The notes below the pieces were generated by a model that had not been told where the DNA came from, ran no database searches, and worked only from the letters and a program-made list of their open reading frames with translations. A stretch of 14,889 nucleotides of DNA from contig CAJGCL010000045.1 in the NCBI GenBank assembly GCA_904501675.1, positions 1 through 14,889 of the forward strand. The letters are read 5' to 3'. The position numbers were made by a program, and so were the translations under genes. This DNA comes from Clostridiaceae bacterium. Its GTDB lineage: Bacteria; Bacillota; Clostridia; Oscillospirales; Acutalibacteraceae. This document shows, one piece after another, positions 1 through 6,350 of this stretch (position 1 is its first letter; every line of letters starts with the position of its first letter).

Positions 1-57
1 AACCGGTGCAAGCGCCTCTATTTCTTCAAATCCGTTTGCAAGAAATACGTATATCAT
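1..57 (-). CDS. DJ-1/PfpI (ThiJ/YajL) family protein, N-terminal fragment
   Basis: Only the first 19 codons lie in the window; the gene continues past the left edge. They read MIYVFLANGFEEIEALAPV, which matches the typical N-terminus of DJ-1/PfpI proteins: a hydrophobic first beta strand and then GFEEIEA, with the conserved acidic residue near position 15 that pairs with the nucleophilic cysteine in this fold. Members are deglycase/glyoxalase-like or chaperone-like stress proteins of the cytosol; the exact activity cannot be told from this piece. The start is supported by GGAGG, which overlaps the stop region of the upstream gene. Only 3 nt separate it from the acetyltransferase gene, so it is the fourth cistron of the tmk operon. 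The family call is fairly safe because the motif is distinctive; the function is open. Confidence 0.8.
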   Translation of the reverse strand, partial: MIYVFLANGFEEIEALAPV

Positions 58-60
58 AAA

Positions 61-879
61 TTATCCTCCATAGGAAATACCAAAAAAACCATTTTCGAAA
101 ACCGGTGAACCATCGATACTTTTAACCATACCATACGGCTTGCCGCATGAGTTTGCTTGTTCTCTCAAAACCAACTCATCCACCTCTGCGGCATAAAACA
201 CTGCACTCAAGAGAGTTTCTTTTTCTCCACAAAATTCATGTACGATTACTTTTCCGTTTTCTTTTTCGTATAAAGCATAACCCTCATCAACAGATACACA
301 TTTCATATTCGCTCCCACAGGCGCATAGAAGCTATTGAATCCGCTTGCACTTAAAATAGCCTGCGGTACATTAATATATTTTTCTCTCAGGGTTTTATAT
401 TCCTCATAAGAAAGGTTTCGGCTTGAAAAGCTTCTTGTTTTACTTACAGACTTTTTTATGAGAGTTTCTTTATTAACAAAAGCGACGCTGAAGCCTATAC
501 TTTCATAAAGGGAAAATAAACTCTCTTCTGCAGGAACAAGGAAAAGATAGGAAACTGATCGCTTGCGCGCTTTACTTTCTAAAAAAGAGAAAACCTTTTT
601 CATAAGAGATTTGCCTCTGTGTTCCTTCTTTGTACACACAGCATACACATAATACGCTTTATACTCTGCGTTTTGTAAAAATATGTTTGACTCTACAGCA
701 TACATAACGCTTACAGGCTCATCGCCATAAAAAGCGCAGAAAACATTTTCGTTTTTTGAAGTTTTATCAAAAAAGTTGTTTATAACTTTCTCGGAATCCC
801 CGAAAACATCTTTCCATAATTTTTTCAACGCAGGAAAATGACTCTCTTCAGGATACCCTATACTATATGACTTTTGCAT
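61..879 (-). CDS. GNAT-family N-acetyltransferase
   Basis: Predicted 272-residue cytosolic acyl-CoA-dependent acetyltransferase. The acetyl-CoA binding motif A is visible as VCTKKEHRGKSLMKKV (about residues 81-96), with the pyrophosphate-binding loop HRGKS. The LYESIGF strand-turn (about 124-130), typical of the last GNAT strands, follows. About 140 further residues form a C-terminal extension ending in a KPYGMVKSI segment that I recall from clostridial GNATs of similar length; the acceptor substrate is unknown. An upstream in-frame ATG at 951 would overlap the preceding gene by 89 bp. I prefer the ATG at 879 because it gives a normal N-terminus and a 17-nt overlap, although the ribosome binding site is weak, which suggests translational coupling. 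It is the third gene of the minus-strand operon. Confidence 0.8.
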   Translation of the reverse strand: MQKSYSIGYPEESHFPALKKLWKDVFGDSEKVINNFFDKTSKNENVFCAFYGDEPVSVMYAVESNIFLQNAEYKAYYVYAVCTKKEHRGKSLMKKVFSFLESKARKRSVSYLFLVPAEESLFSLYESIGFSVAFVNKETLIKKSVSKTRSFSSRNLSYEEYKTLREKYINVPQAILSASGFNSFYAPVGANMKCVSVDEGYALYEKENGKVIVHEFCGEKETLLSAVFYAAEVDELVLREQANSCGKPYGMVKSIDGSPVFENGFFGISYGG

Positions 880-1747
880 AATATTTTTTAACAAGAAATT
901 CAGGTTGATATGAAGTTTTTGCTTTACGCAAGCCCTCAACACCTGCATCATCCTCGCGATTTATATATTCGTAATCTTTTTGAAGCATCTGAGCAAAAAG
1001 TTTGTTTATAACAGCATACGCTGTTGGAAAATCTTTATCAGCCTTTTCAAAATGAGTACAAAAGGTTTTACCATCAGTCATAGGTTCACCCATACAAAAA
1101 GCTACTACCCTACCCTCAATTCTCATAATTGCGCCTCTAAAACCTAATTCATCATAGTTTTTGAATGCACAATCTATAACCTGACGCTCTGCTTCAAGAC
1201 GTTGGGTACTTTCGTTATCCATAAACCATTTATGGGAAAAAGCTATGCAGTCTTTTATATTATCTGCTCCGATTTTTTCGAAAGTATAGCTATACTTTCT
1301 GTTAAAAGAATTAACGTGATTCTTCTTTGAATGGAGCTTTCTACCTGAAAGATCTGCTAATTTTTCTGCAAAATAAACATAATCGAAATAATCTCTTTGC
1401 TCTTTTATAACAAGCTTATCTTTAAAGAAGCTTTTCAAAAAAGGAAGCTGTTCTTCTGCAACGCAGAAAAAACTAAGGTCAGCTGAACGCTCCTGGGCAT
1501 CATCCGAAATTTTCTGAAGCGCCCCATCTATATCTCCATTACCCCAAGGGAAAGCGTACGAGGTTACGCCATTAAAGGTTGAACGTAAAAATAAAAAACC
1601 GTTTTTTTCTGCAATTTCGGTATGCTCTGCTGTTGCCCAGGAGCACAGGTTACCAAAAGTAAAATCACACATAACACGGCAACAAGAGGGCACATACTTT
1701 TCTAAAAGATTCTTATCTTCAATTTTCAGGTGTCTTAAATCAAGCAT
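863..1747 (-). CDS. DUF2156 (phosphatidylglycerol lysyltransferase C-terminal-like) domain protein
   Basis: Predicted 294-residue soluble protein with no signal peptide or membrane segment. The segment LSGRKLHSKKNHVNSF (about residues 133-148) is the hallmark of the DUF2156 family, a double-GNAT-fold domain related to the aminoacyl-tRNA-dependent transferase half of MprF. The family's usual stand-alone length is about 290-300 residues, so this looks complete. The membrane flippase half of MprF is absent, so a role in lipid lysinylation should not be assumed; the substrate is unknown. The start lies 2 nt after the tmk stop and the end overlaps the acetyltransferase by 17 nt. A DUF2156 protein next to a one-domain GNAT suggests that both act on related substrates, but that is inference. 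Confidence 0.82.
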   Translation of the reverse strand: MLDLRHLKIEDKNLLEKYVPSCCRVMCDFTFGNLCSWATAEHTEIAEKNGFLFLRSTFNGVTSYAFPWGNGDIDGALQKISDDAQERSADLSFFCVAEEQLPFLKSFFKDKLVIKEQRDYFDYVYFAEKLADLSGRKLHSKKNHVNSFNRKYSYTFEKIGADNIKDCIAFSHKWFMDNESTQRLEAERQVIDCAFKNYDELGFRGAIMRIEGRVVAFCMGEPMTDGKTFCTHFEKADKDFPTAYAVINKLFAQMLQKDYEYINREDDAGVEGLRKAKTSYQPEFLVKKYYAKVI

Positions 1748-1749
1748 AA

Positions 1750-2418
1750 TTATTTCTTTAAGGTTTCAAGCACAAGCGCATACACTTTGTCATTTATTTC
1801 TTCAATTGAAAGAGGTTCGTCATCCTGAGCGCAATTTATAACGCTCCAACCGTATTTTTCCGCAGCATAAAGAGCAGCTTCACGGCAAGCATTGAGGAAA
1901 TCAACATTTGCCTCGTGAACATCTTTTTTAGATTCATCGCCGTTATAGCGCGCAGTCATAAGTCTTTGAGAAACCTCAACAGGCATATCAAGGAAAATAA
2001 CTTTATCAGGAGCAGGAATTCCGATTTTGTTGTATTCAAAATCAAAAAGCCAATCAAGATAAGGGTCCCACTCTGCTTTAGAAAGCTTTGTCATCTGATA
2101 AAGAGCATTAGCAGGAGTATAACGATCTGCAAAAATGAGCTTACCAGATTTATAATCAGAGCCCCATTTTTCAGTAAATGACGCAAAACGATCTGCAGCA
2201 TAAAGCACAGAAGCAGCATATGCATTTACATCCCCTGCGTTTTTGCCAAAATCACCTGCTAAATATTTACGCACAAGAATACTGGAATCGCTTTCATAGT
2301 CAGGTAATTTAATCTGTTTAAAATCAATTCCATCTTCCGCAAGTCTTTTGCAAATAAGCTCTGTCTGGGTAGTTTTACCACTACCGTCAAGACCTTCTAA
2401 ATCAACAAAGATACCCAT
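1750..2418 (-). CDS. tmk: Thymidylate kinase-family protein (dTMP kinase)
   Basis: Predicted 222-residue cytosolic kinase converting dTMP to dTDP with ATP. The P-loop GLDGSGKTT lies at about residues 9-17, the DRY motif in FADRYTPAN at about 98-100, and a lid-like segment with a basic cluster (ARYNGDESKKDVHE) follows. The bacterial TREPGGT signature is missing. In its place is KLPDYESDSS and then a KYLAGDFG-type segment, more like the FP(D/E)-containing loop of eukaryote-type enzymes, so it belongs to a divergent clostridial subgroup and its nucleoside specificity could differ. An in-frame ATG at 2448 would add 10 residues, but it sits only about 14 nt after the predicted transcription start. 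The ATG at 2418 fits the family N-terminus and has AAAGGA upstream, although the spacing is long. It is the first gene of the minus-strand operon. Confidence 0.85.
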   Translation of the reverse strand: MGIFVDLEGLDGSGKTTQTELICKRLAEDGIDFKQIKLPDYESDSSILVRKYLAGDFGKNAGDVNAYAASVLYAADRFASFTEKWGSDYKSGKLIFADRYTPANALYQMTKLSKAEWDPYLDWLFDFEYNKIGIPAPDKVIFLDMPVEVSQRLMTARYNGDESKKDVHEANVDFLNACREAALYAAEKYGWSVINCAQDDEPLSIEEINDKVYALVLETLKK

Positions 2419-2468
2419 ACGAAAATTATTATCCTTTCGATATGACATAATTATACTTATACTCTTAA

Positions 2469-2497
2469 ATAATACTATAAAACATCTTCTCTGTCAA
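2469..2497 (-). promoter_or_regulatory. Promoter for the tmk operon
   Basis: On the minus strand TTGACA (2497-2492) is followed after exactly 17 nt by TATTAT (2474-2469): a full consensus -35 and a 5/6 -10 for the housekeeping sigma factor. The predicted transcription start is near 2462. A second TATAAT at 2455-2450 overlaps the upstream alternative ATG and has no -35 at good spacing. Confidence 0.75.
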
Positions 2498-2549
2498 ACG
2501 ATCTGGCAAAAATATACATTTTTTTAACATTTTCTTTATAAAATAAATC

Positions 2550-2577
2550 TTTACTTTTTCCAAAAAGAGTGTAGAAT
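2550..2577 (+). promoter_or_regulatory. Weak promoter candidate for the UPF0340 gene
   Basis: TTTACT (2550-2555), 16 nt, TAGAAT (2572-2577). The -35 matches the consensus at four of six positions and the -10 at five of six. It is correctly placed about 30 nt before the ATG at 2609 and diverges from the tmk promoter. This is a visual match only. Confidence 0.4.
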
Positions 2578-2608
2578 ATTTTTAAATAAGTTTTTTGGAG
2601 AAATTAAA

Positions 2609-3151
2609 ATGAATGAAATTTTTAATCAGGCGTATTTATGCGCTTCTGAAATAATAAACATAGCTAAACTTACCGAAGGTGATATTTTAGTTGTAGGATG
2701 CTCCACAAGTGAAGTGTTAGGTAGTAAAATAGGCACCGATTCAAGCCCTGAAACCGCCAATGCCCTTTTTGATGGCATAAAAAAAGCAGCCGACGAAAAA
2801 GGCATCTTTATTGCCGCACAATGTTGCGAACACCTTAACAGAGCAATTATCGTTGAAAAAGATGCGGTTAAAGGTGCCCAAATATGCAATGTAGTACCTC
2901 AACCAAAAGCAGGCGGCTCTTTTGCAACTGCAGCATACAAATCTTTTAAGAACCCTGTTGCAGTAGAAGAAATAAAGGCAGATGCAGGTATTGATATAGG
3001 CTTCACTATGATTGGCATGCACTTAAAAAAAATTGCTGTCCCTGTAAGGCTTGAGAACAACAAAATTGGCGAAGCAACTGTTTTAGGAGCCAGAGTCAGA
3101 CCAAAATTCATTGGCGGAGGAAGAGCCATTTACGACGAAAAAATAATGTAA
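2609..3151 (+). CDS. UPF0340 / TIGR01440 family protein (YwlG-like, DUF436)
   Basis: A 180-residue protein of unknown biochemical function, the usual length for the family. The recognisable parts are the N-terminal helix with a VVGCSTSEVLG turn (about residues 28-38), the IGTDSS segment, the central AAQCCEHLNRA motif with its adjacent cysteines, and the C-terminal IGMHLKKIAVPVRL and GARVRPKFIGGGRA segments. No signal peptide or membrane segment is seen. The ATG is preceded by GGAG at 8-nt spacing. It is monocistronic: divergent from the tmk operon and closed by a strong hairpin. In other Firmicutes ywlG is often found near glyA or rpiB, which are not here. The family call is secure; the function is unknown. 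Confidence 0.88.
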   Translation: MNEIFNQAYLCASEIINIAKLTEGDILVVGCSTSEVLGSKIGTDSSPETANALFDGIKKAADEKGIFIAAQCCEHLNRAIIVEKDAVKGAQICNVVPQPKAGGSFATAAYKSFKNPVAVEEIKADAGIDIGFTMIGMHLKKIAVPVRLENNKIGEATVLGARVRPKFIGGGRAIYDEKIM

Positions 3152-3159
3152 AAAGCCAT

Positions 3160-3193
3160 AAAAATACCGACAGGTTAGCCTGTCGGTATTTTT
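3160..3193. terminator. Bidirectional intrinsic terminator between convergent genes
   Basis: A perfect 15-bp inverted repeat (3160-3174 with 3179-3193) around a TTAG loop. The core stem is TACCGACAGG, flanked by A5 on the left and T5 on the right, so it can end transcription of the UPF0340 gene on the plus strand and of the reductase gene on the minus strand. Confidence 0.93.
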
Positions 3194-3199
3194 GTTGTA

Positions 3200-4216
3200 T
3201 TAAAGCAAATCTTTAAATAATTTGTAATTTCCTTTGCCGGCTTTAAGCTCCCCTGCCTGAATTTTCTTAATTACTTCAACGATTCTGTCGTTAATAGGAG
3301 TTTTAACACCATACTTTTTACCGAATTCGCAAACAACACCATTGATTGCGTCAACTTCGCAAGGCTTACCTTTTTTAATATCCTGAAGCATTGATGGCTC
3401 AATAAGTCTGTGCTTTTTCATAGCAACAGGTAAAAGAAGGCAACCAAAAGCGCGCTTGATTGGGTTTGTATAGTAGAAAAGACCAACAATGTTTTTACCC
3501 TGAACAGGAGCAAATTCAACGCCTGCTGCGTGGCCAACATCGATGCATTCTTTCATACAACGTATAGCGATCTGCTTGCCCGCTTTATCTTCAGAAACAT
3601 CGCCGAAAACGCCGCCAGCAACTGTTCCGAGACCTGAGAAAGTTGCATTGATAAGAAGTTTCGACCAACGAGCGCCCATAAGGTTTGGCTCCTCGTGAAC
3701 AGGGCACATAAGTTCAAGCAAATCTTTAACCATTTTAAACTGATCATCCGTAATACCATCCATTTTACCCATATGGAAAGAAAGACTGTCGGTCTCACTT
3801 GTAAGTTCGCATACGCCCGGCTCAACAAGAGCTGCACCCCATTCGACTGCGCAACCCATTGTATGATTAGCACCAACGATTTCTGCAATACCAGGTTCAG
3901 GAATACCGTTCTGTAGAGTTACGATAACGCCTTCCTCTGCAAGGAAATCCTTAAGCATTGTAACAACATCTTTATTAAAAAGCTGTTTTGTAAGGAGAAC
4001 AATAACGTCGTACTTACCTTCCATCTGGTCAGGAGTTATAGCTGTAACAGGAACTGTCATGTCAACTGTACCGATAATATGCGCACCCTTTTCGTTGAGA
4101 AGGTCAACGTGAGCCTTATTTCTGTTAATAAGGTCTACTTCACCACCGTTTTTCATTATAAACGCGCCAAGCACAGTACCTAGAGATCCTGCGCCATAAA
4201 TTGCATATCTTCCCAT
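3200..4216 (-). CDS. Ketopantoate reductase PanE/ApbA family protein
   Basis: Predicted 338-residue NAD(P)H-dependent oxidoreductase. The N-terminal Rossmann nucleotide loop GAGSLG is at residues 8-13, a LLTK strand follows (lysine 77), and TLQNGI is at 100-105. A lysine in WSKLLINA (Lys186) matches the family's catalytic lysine. The C-terminal helical domain carries SML (275-277) and EVDAINGVV with Glu287, matching the substrate-binding Ser/Glu set of PanE. The family reduces 2-dehydropantoate to pantoate for coenzyme A synthesis, but many paralogues reduce other 2-keto acids and no panB, panC or panD is nearby, so no gene symbol is given. GAGGTGG precedes the ATG. It ends at a shared terminator and has its own promoter. 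Confidence 0.85.
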   Translation of the reverse strand: MGRYAIYGAGSLGTVLGAFIMKNGGEVDLINRNKAHVDLLNEKGAHIIGTVDMTVPVTAITPDQMEGKYDVIVLLTKQLFNKDVVTMLKDFLAEEGVIVTLQNGIPEPGIAEIVGANHTMGCAVEWGAALVEPGVCELTSETDSLSFHMGKMDGITDDQFKMVKDLLELMCPVHEEPNLMGARWSKLLINATFSGLGTVAGGVFGDVSEDKAGKQIAIRCMKECIDVGHAAGVEFAPVQGKNIVGLFYYTNPIKRAFGCLLLPVAMKKHRLIEPSMLQDIKKGKPCEVDAINGVVCEFGKKYGVKTPINDRIVEVIKKIQAGELKAGKGNYKLFKDLL

Positions 4217-4255
4217 ATTTCCACCTCATTAAAGATTGATAAATTTATAACAGGT

Positions 4256-4284
4256 ATTATATCATATATGTTTCGCAAGGTCAA
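4256..4284 (-). promoter_or_regulatory. Promoter for the reductase gene, extended -10
   Basis: On the minus strand TTGACC (4284-4279), 17 nt, TATAAT (4261-4256), with TGA directly before the -10. The predicted start is near 4249, leaving a leader of about 30 nt that contains the ribosome binding site. Confidence 0.75.
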
Positions 4285-4310
4285 ATAATAATTATTTAAA
4301 AACTTGTTTA

Positions 4311-4339
4311 TTGAAAAAATCAACTACGCATGGTATTAT
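4311..4339 (+). promoter_or_regulatory. Promoter for the MFS transporter gene, extended -10
   Basis: TTGAAA (4311-4316), 17 nt, TATTAT (4334-4339), with TGG directly before the -10. It diverges from the reductase promoter with 26 nt between the two -35 boxes, so a single regulator could act on both. Confidence 0.72.
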
Positions 4340-4385
4340 GGGAATATCATTATAGTTAACCTTGTATGCAAGGAAGTGGAATTTC

Positions 4386-5720
4386 ATGAAACCCCAAAAA
4401 AGAGAAAAAGTTTTAGGCGCCAGATTATGCACGTTATTATGGAGTCTTGGCTTAATGAGCCAAATCGGTTGGAATATTGAAGGACAATGGTTTAACACGT
4501 TTGTTTATGCCAAAATAGCCAAAGACCCATCCATTATTACTGCTATGCTTATTTGCAGTGCTGCTGCAACTACATTTTCAACCTTCTTTTTCGGAACAGT
4601 AACAGACAGAACCGGCAAACGTAGAACGCTAATAAGTACAGGATACATAATATGGGGTATTCTTACAATTTGTTTTGCTTTTACCGAATTTGCGGGAAAA
4701 AATTTCTACCTGATTGCCTGTGCAGGAGTTGTGCTAGGCGATATGCTTATAAGTTTTTTTGCCTCTATGAGCACCGATGCAGGAGTTAACACCTGGATTA
4801 CTGATATTATGACAGACAAGAATCGAGGCCAAATCGGTGGTATAGTTGCCGCTGTATGTGTTTTAGGCACAATTTTGGGTAATATTCTCGGAAGTACTCT
4901 TGTTGGTGAAAACAACAATTATATGCGTCTGTTTTTTGTAACGGGTTTATTACTTATCTTCTTCGGTATAGCGTCTATGTTCCTTTTAAGCAAAAAAGAC
5001 GATGTTGCTCCTTCTATAAGAGGAACTTTCACCCAGCAATTTTTAAACGGTTTTAATTTTGAAAAAATCTTTTCAGTTAAAGAATTGCTTCTTGTAAACA
5101 TAGCTGTTACCCTATATTTTACTGGATTTAATTCCTATTTTCCACATTTGGGAAACTATCTTATTGATCACATTGGCTATACTCCCGATATGATAGGCTT
5201 AATAGAAGGAATTCCTATGGTACTCGCCATGTTAATTGCAGTCCCTATAGCCAACCTTATAAACAAAGAGTGGCATTTACCTGTTGTTTCTTCTGCAATT
5301 ATTTCAGCTATTGGGGGCATGCTTTTAATAGCACCACTTACTCCCGAAAAGGTTGATACAACAACTTTCTTTAACATAAGAATATGGGGCGGCATTCTCT
5401 TTTTGGGCATAGGATACGTTATAATGCTACAAACAACAAAAGTTTGGACAAAACAACTGCATCCGAAAGGCAGAAGAGGACAATTTGAGGGTATATGGGC
5501 TATATTTTTTGCGCTTATGCCAATGCTTTTCGGCTCTATTGTCAGCCAAACCGTTATCAAAAACACAAGTGAGCCATTTTTCACCAGTTTTAATGCACTA
5601 CCGGAATATATACCTAATGGAAACATTTTCATTGTTGGCGTGATCATTTCCTCTCTTAGTATCATTCCGTTCTTGTATGCAGAAAAACACCACAAAAAAA
5701 GAATTAAAAAGAAAAAATAA
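4386..5720 (+). CDS. Major facilitator superfamily transporter
   Basis: A 444-residue polytopic inner-membrane protein of the usual MFS length, with about 12 hydrophobic segments. The MFS motif A is seen as GTVTDRTGKRR in the loop after TM2 (about residues 71-81). The N-terminal WSLGLMSQIGWNIEGQW and the TM4 region (FASMSTDAGVNTWITDI) resemble SLC45-like sugar or proton symporters found in Clostridia; the substrate cannot be read from sequence. The C-terminus is a basic tail rich in Lys. An in-frame TTG at 4362 would extend it by 8 residues, but AAGGAAGTGG lies just before the ATG at 4386, which is therefore the better start. It is monocistronic, with its own promoter and terminator. Confidence 0.85.
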   Translation: MKPQKREKVLGARLCTLLWSLGLMSQIGWNIEGQWFNTFVYAKIAKDPSIITAMLICSAAATTFSTFFFGTVTDRTGKRRTLISTGYIIWGILTICFAFTEFAGKNFYLIACAGVVLGDMLISFFASMSTDAGVNTWITDIMTDKNRGQIGGIVAAVCVLGTILGNILGSTLVGENNNYMRLFFVTGLLLIFFGIASMFLLSKKDDVAPSIRGTFTQQFLNGFNFEKIFSVKELLLVNIAVTLYFTGFNSYFPHLGNYLIDHIGYTPDMIGLIEGIPMVLAMLIAVPIANLINKEWHLPVVSSAIISAIGGMLLIAPLTPEKVDTTTFFNIRIWGGILFLGIGYVIMLQTTKVWTKQLHPKGRRGQFEGIWAIFFALMPMLFGSIVSQTVIKNTSEPFFTSFNALPEYIPNGNIFIVGVIISSLSIIPFLYAEKHHKKRIKKKK

Positions 5721-5728
5721 CGCACACA

Positions 5729-5768
5729 GGAGCATTGTTATAAAAACAAAACAATGCTCCTTCAATAT
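5729..5768 (+). terminator. Intrinsic terminator after the MFS gene
   Basis: The 11-bp stem GGAGCATTGTT (5729-5739) pairs with 5750-5760 around an A-rich loop and is followed by TTCAATATTT. It is strong and sits 8 nt after the stop codon. Confidence 0.9.
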
Positions 5769-5782
5769 TTTTTAAAATACTC

Positions 5783-5811
5783 TTGATTTTTCCTTTTCGT
5801 TTAGTTATAAT
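5783..5811 (+). promoter_or_regulatory. Promoter for tRNA-Ser
   Basis: TTGATT (5783-5788), 17 nt, perfect TATAAT (5806-5811). The predicted start near 5818 leaves a 5' leader of about 44 nt before the mature tRNA. Confidence 0.78.
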
Positions 5812-5861
5812 AGCAAAGTCCTGTCCGTCAGGATTTAATACCTTTATTTATTTGAACAGAT

Positions 5862-5953
5862 GGAGAGTTGTCCGAGCTGGTCGAAGGAGCACGATTGGAA
5901 ATCGTGTAAACGTCAAAAGCGTTTCGTGGGTTCGAATCCCATGCTCTCCGCCA
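5862..5953 (+). tRNA. tRNA-Ser (anticodon GGA)
   Basis: A complete class II tRNA with encoded CCA. The acceptor arm is GGAGAGU (5862-5868) pairing with GCUCUCC (one G-U), discriminator G, then CCA. The anticodon stem CACGA/TCGTG encloses loop TTGGAAA, giving GGA (5897-5899), which reads UCC and UCU. The long variable arm AAACG-TCAAAAG-CGTTT is the serine hallmark, and the T-arm is GGGTTCGAATCCC (5928-5940). The last 23 nt are repeated twice more downstream (from 6084 and 6237), making this gene the left border of an unusual tandem array. Confidence 0.97.
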
Positions 5954-6083
5954 AAAAATGTAGAGTGTTACCGCAAGGTAATGCTCTATATTTTTTTCAT
6001 TGAAAAATAAGGGATTCGAACCCCTCTCGGCGAAGCCGAACACAATCGGGTCAGCGAGCTTGCGAGCGCGAAGGGCATAGCCC
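5931..6083 (+). repeat. 153-bp tRNA-tail repeat, copy A
   Basis: The unit consists, in order, of: the last 23 nt of tRNA-Ser (T-loop to CCA), A6, an intrinsic terminator (5955-5997), a short AT-rich linker, an antisense copy of the tRNA T-arm (GGGATTCGAACCC, 6011-6023), a TCGGC-GAA-GCCGA hairpin, a GCGAGC direct repeat, and a GGGC-ATA-GCCC hairpin. The next copy starts directly after. Compared with copy B it differs only at 6018 (G) and 6062 (G). Homology to the tRNA begins exactly at TTCGAATCCC; the bases before it differ between tRNA and repeats. There is no credible protein-coding content. Confidence 0.95.
5955..5997 (+). terminator. Intrinsic terminator of tRNA-Ser (in repeat copy A)
   Basis: TAGAGTGTTACC (5961-5972) pairs along all 12 positions (two G-U) with GGTAATGCTCTA (5977-5988) around a GCAA tetraloop of GNRA type, then a T7 tract. 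The A6 before the stem can extend pairing with the T-tract. Confidence 0.92.
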
Positions 6084-6093
6084 TTCGAATCCC
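6011..6093 (+). repeat. 83-bp hairpin module bounded by 10-bp inverted repeats
   Basis: GGGATTCGAA (6011-6020) and TTCGAATCCC (6084-6093) are perfect inverted repeats. Between them lie TCGGC-GAA-GCCGA and, at 6069-6087, CGAAGGGC-ATA-GCCCTTCG, which would compete with the outer stem. A second copy at 6164-6246 has one mismatch in the left arm (A at 6171). As RNA the module could form a closed multi-branch structure of tRNA-like size; whether it is transcribed is unknown because a terminator lies just upstream. Confidence 0.8.
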
Positions 6094-6236
6094 ATGCTCT
6101 CCGCCAAAAAATGTAGAGTGTTACCGCAAGGTAATGCTCTATATTTTTTTCATTGAAAAATAAGGGATTCAAACCCCTCTCGGCGAAGCCGAACACAATC
6201 GGGTCAGCGAGCTTACGAGCGCGAAGGGCATAGCCC
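6084..6236 (+). repeat. 153-bp tRNA-tail repeat, copy B
   Basis: The second head-to-tail copy, with the same length and order of parts. The two substitutions relative to copy A are A at 6171, which breaks the antisense T-arm palindrome, and A at 6215, in the GCGAGC direct repeat. The tRNA-tail section and the terminator are unchanged. Confidence 0.95.
6108..6150 (+). terminator. Second copy of the tRNA terminator (in repeat copy B)
   Basis: Identical in sequence to the terminator at 5955-5997, shifted by 153 bp. It follows a truncated tRNA tail only and would be a redundant stop before the GH95 gene. Confidence 0.88.
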
Positions 6237-6264
6237 TTCGAATCCCATGCTCTCCGCCAAAAAA
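6237..6264 (+). repeat. Third, terminal copy of the tRNA-Ser 3' tail
   Basis: These 28 nt repeat the last 23 nt of the tRNA (TTCGAATCCC to CCA) plus the following A-tract, and then sequence identity to copies A and B stops at 6265. No terminator follows. If the array arose by insertion at the tRNA 3' end, this would be the displaced original chromosomal tail (a right attachment-site-like border). Confidence 0.88.
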
Positions 6265-6283
6265 GAATAACACACTTTTTGGG

Positions 6284-6313
6284 TTGCAAGACAGTAAACA
6301 TATGTGGTATCAT
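6284..6313 (+). promoter_or_regulatory. Promoter candidate for the GH95 gene, extended -10
   Basis: TTGCAA (6284-6289), 18 nt, TATCAT (6308-6313), with TGG before the -10. The -35 is modest, so the extended -10 probably carries the weight. It begins 20 nt after the last repeat ends; the predicted start near 6320 leaves a leader of about 30 nt. Confidence 0.55.
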
Positions 6314-6350
6314 ATTAAAAGAAATTTTTTACACTCAGCAAGGTGATTTT

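Noticed and set aside
3200..4216. Assignment of the reductase as panE of a pantothenate pathway
   Set aside because: The family is certain, but no panB, panC or panD is nearby and Clostridia often have several paralogues acting on other keto acids, so no gene symbol was given.
5177..5725. A 182-codon minus-strand frame with hydrophobic stretches opposite the MFS gene
   Set aside because: It is the antisense of transmembrane codons, which naturally gives hydrophobic peptides; it lies wholly inside a well-supported gene.
6084..6260. Additional tRNA-Ser genes in the repeats
   Set aside because: Only the last 23 nt of the tRNA are present at 6084 and 6237. There is no acceptor 5' strand, D-arm or anticodon arm, so these are tails and not tRNA genes.
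5931..6264. CRISPR array
   Set aside because: The repeats are 153 bp and directly abutting with no unique spacers, and no cas gene is present.
5828..6313. A 161-codon open frame on the minus strand across the tRNA and the repeats, with a repeated WRRAWDS-type peptide
   Set aside because: It is the antisense of a tRNA gene and of non-coding repeats that are a multiple of three long (153 bp), so the frame stays open by chance. Its peptide repetition only mirrors the DNA repeat, and there is no sensible start or ribosome binding site.
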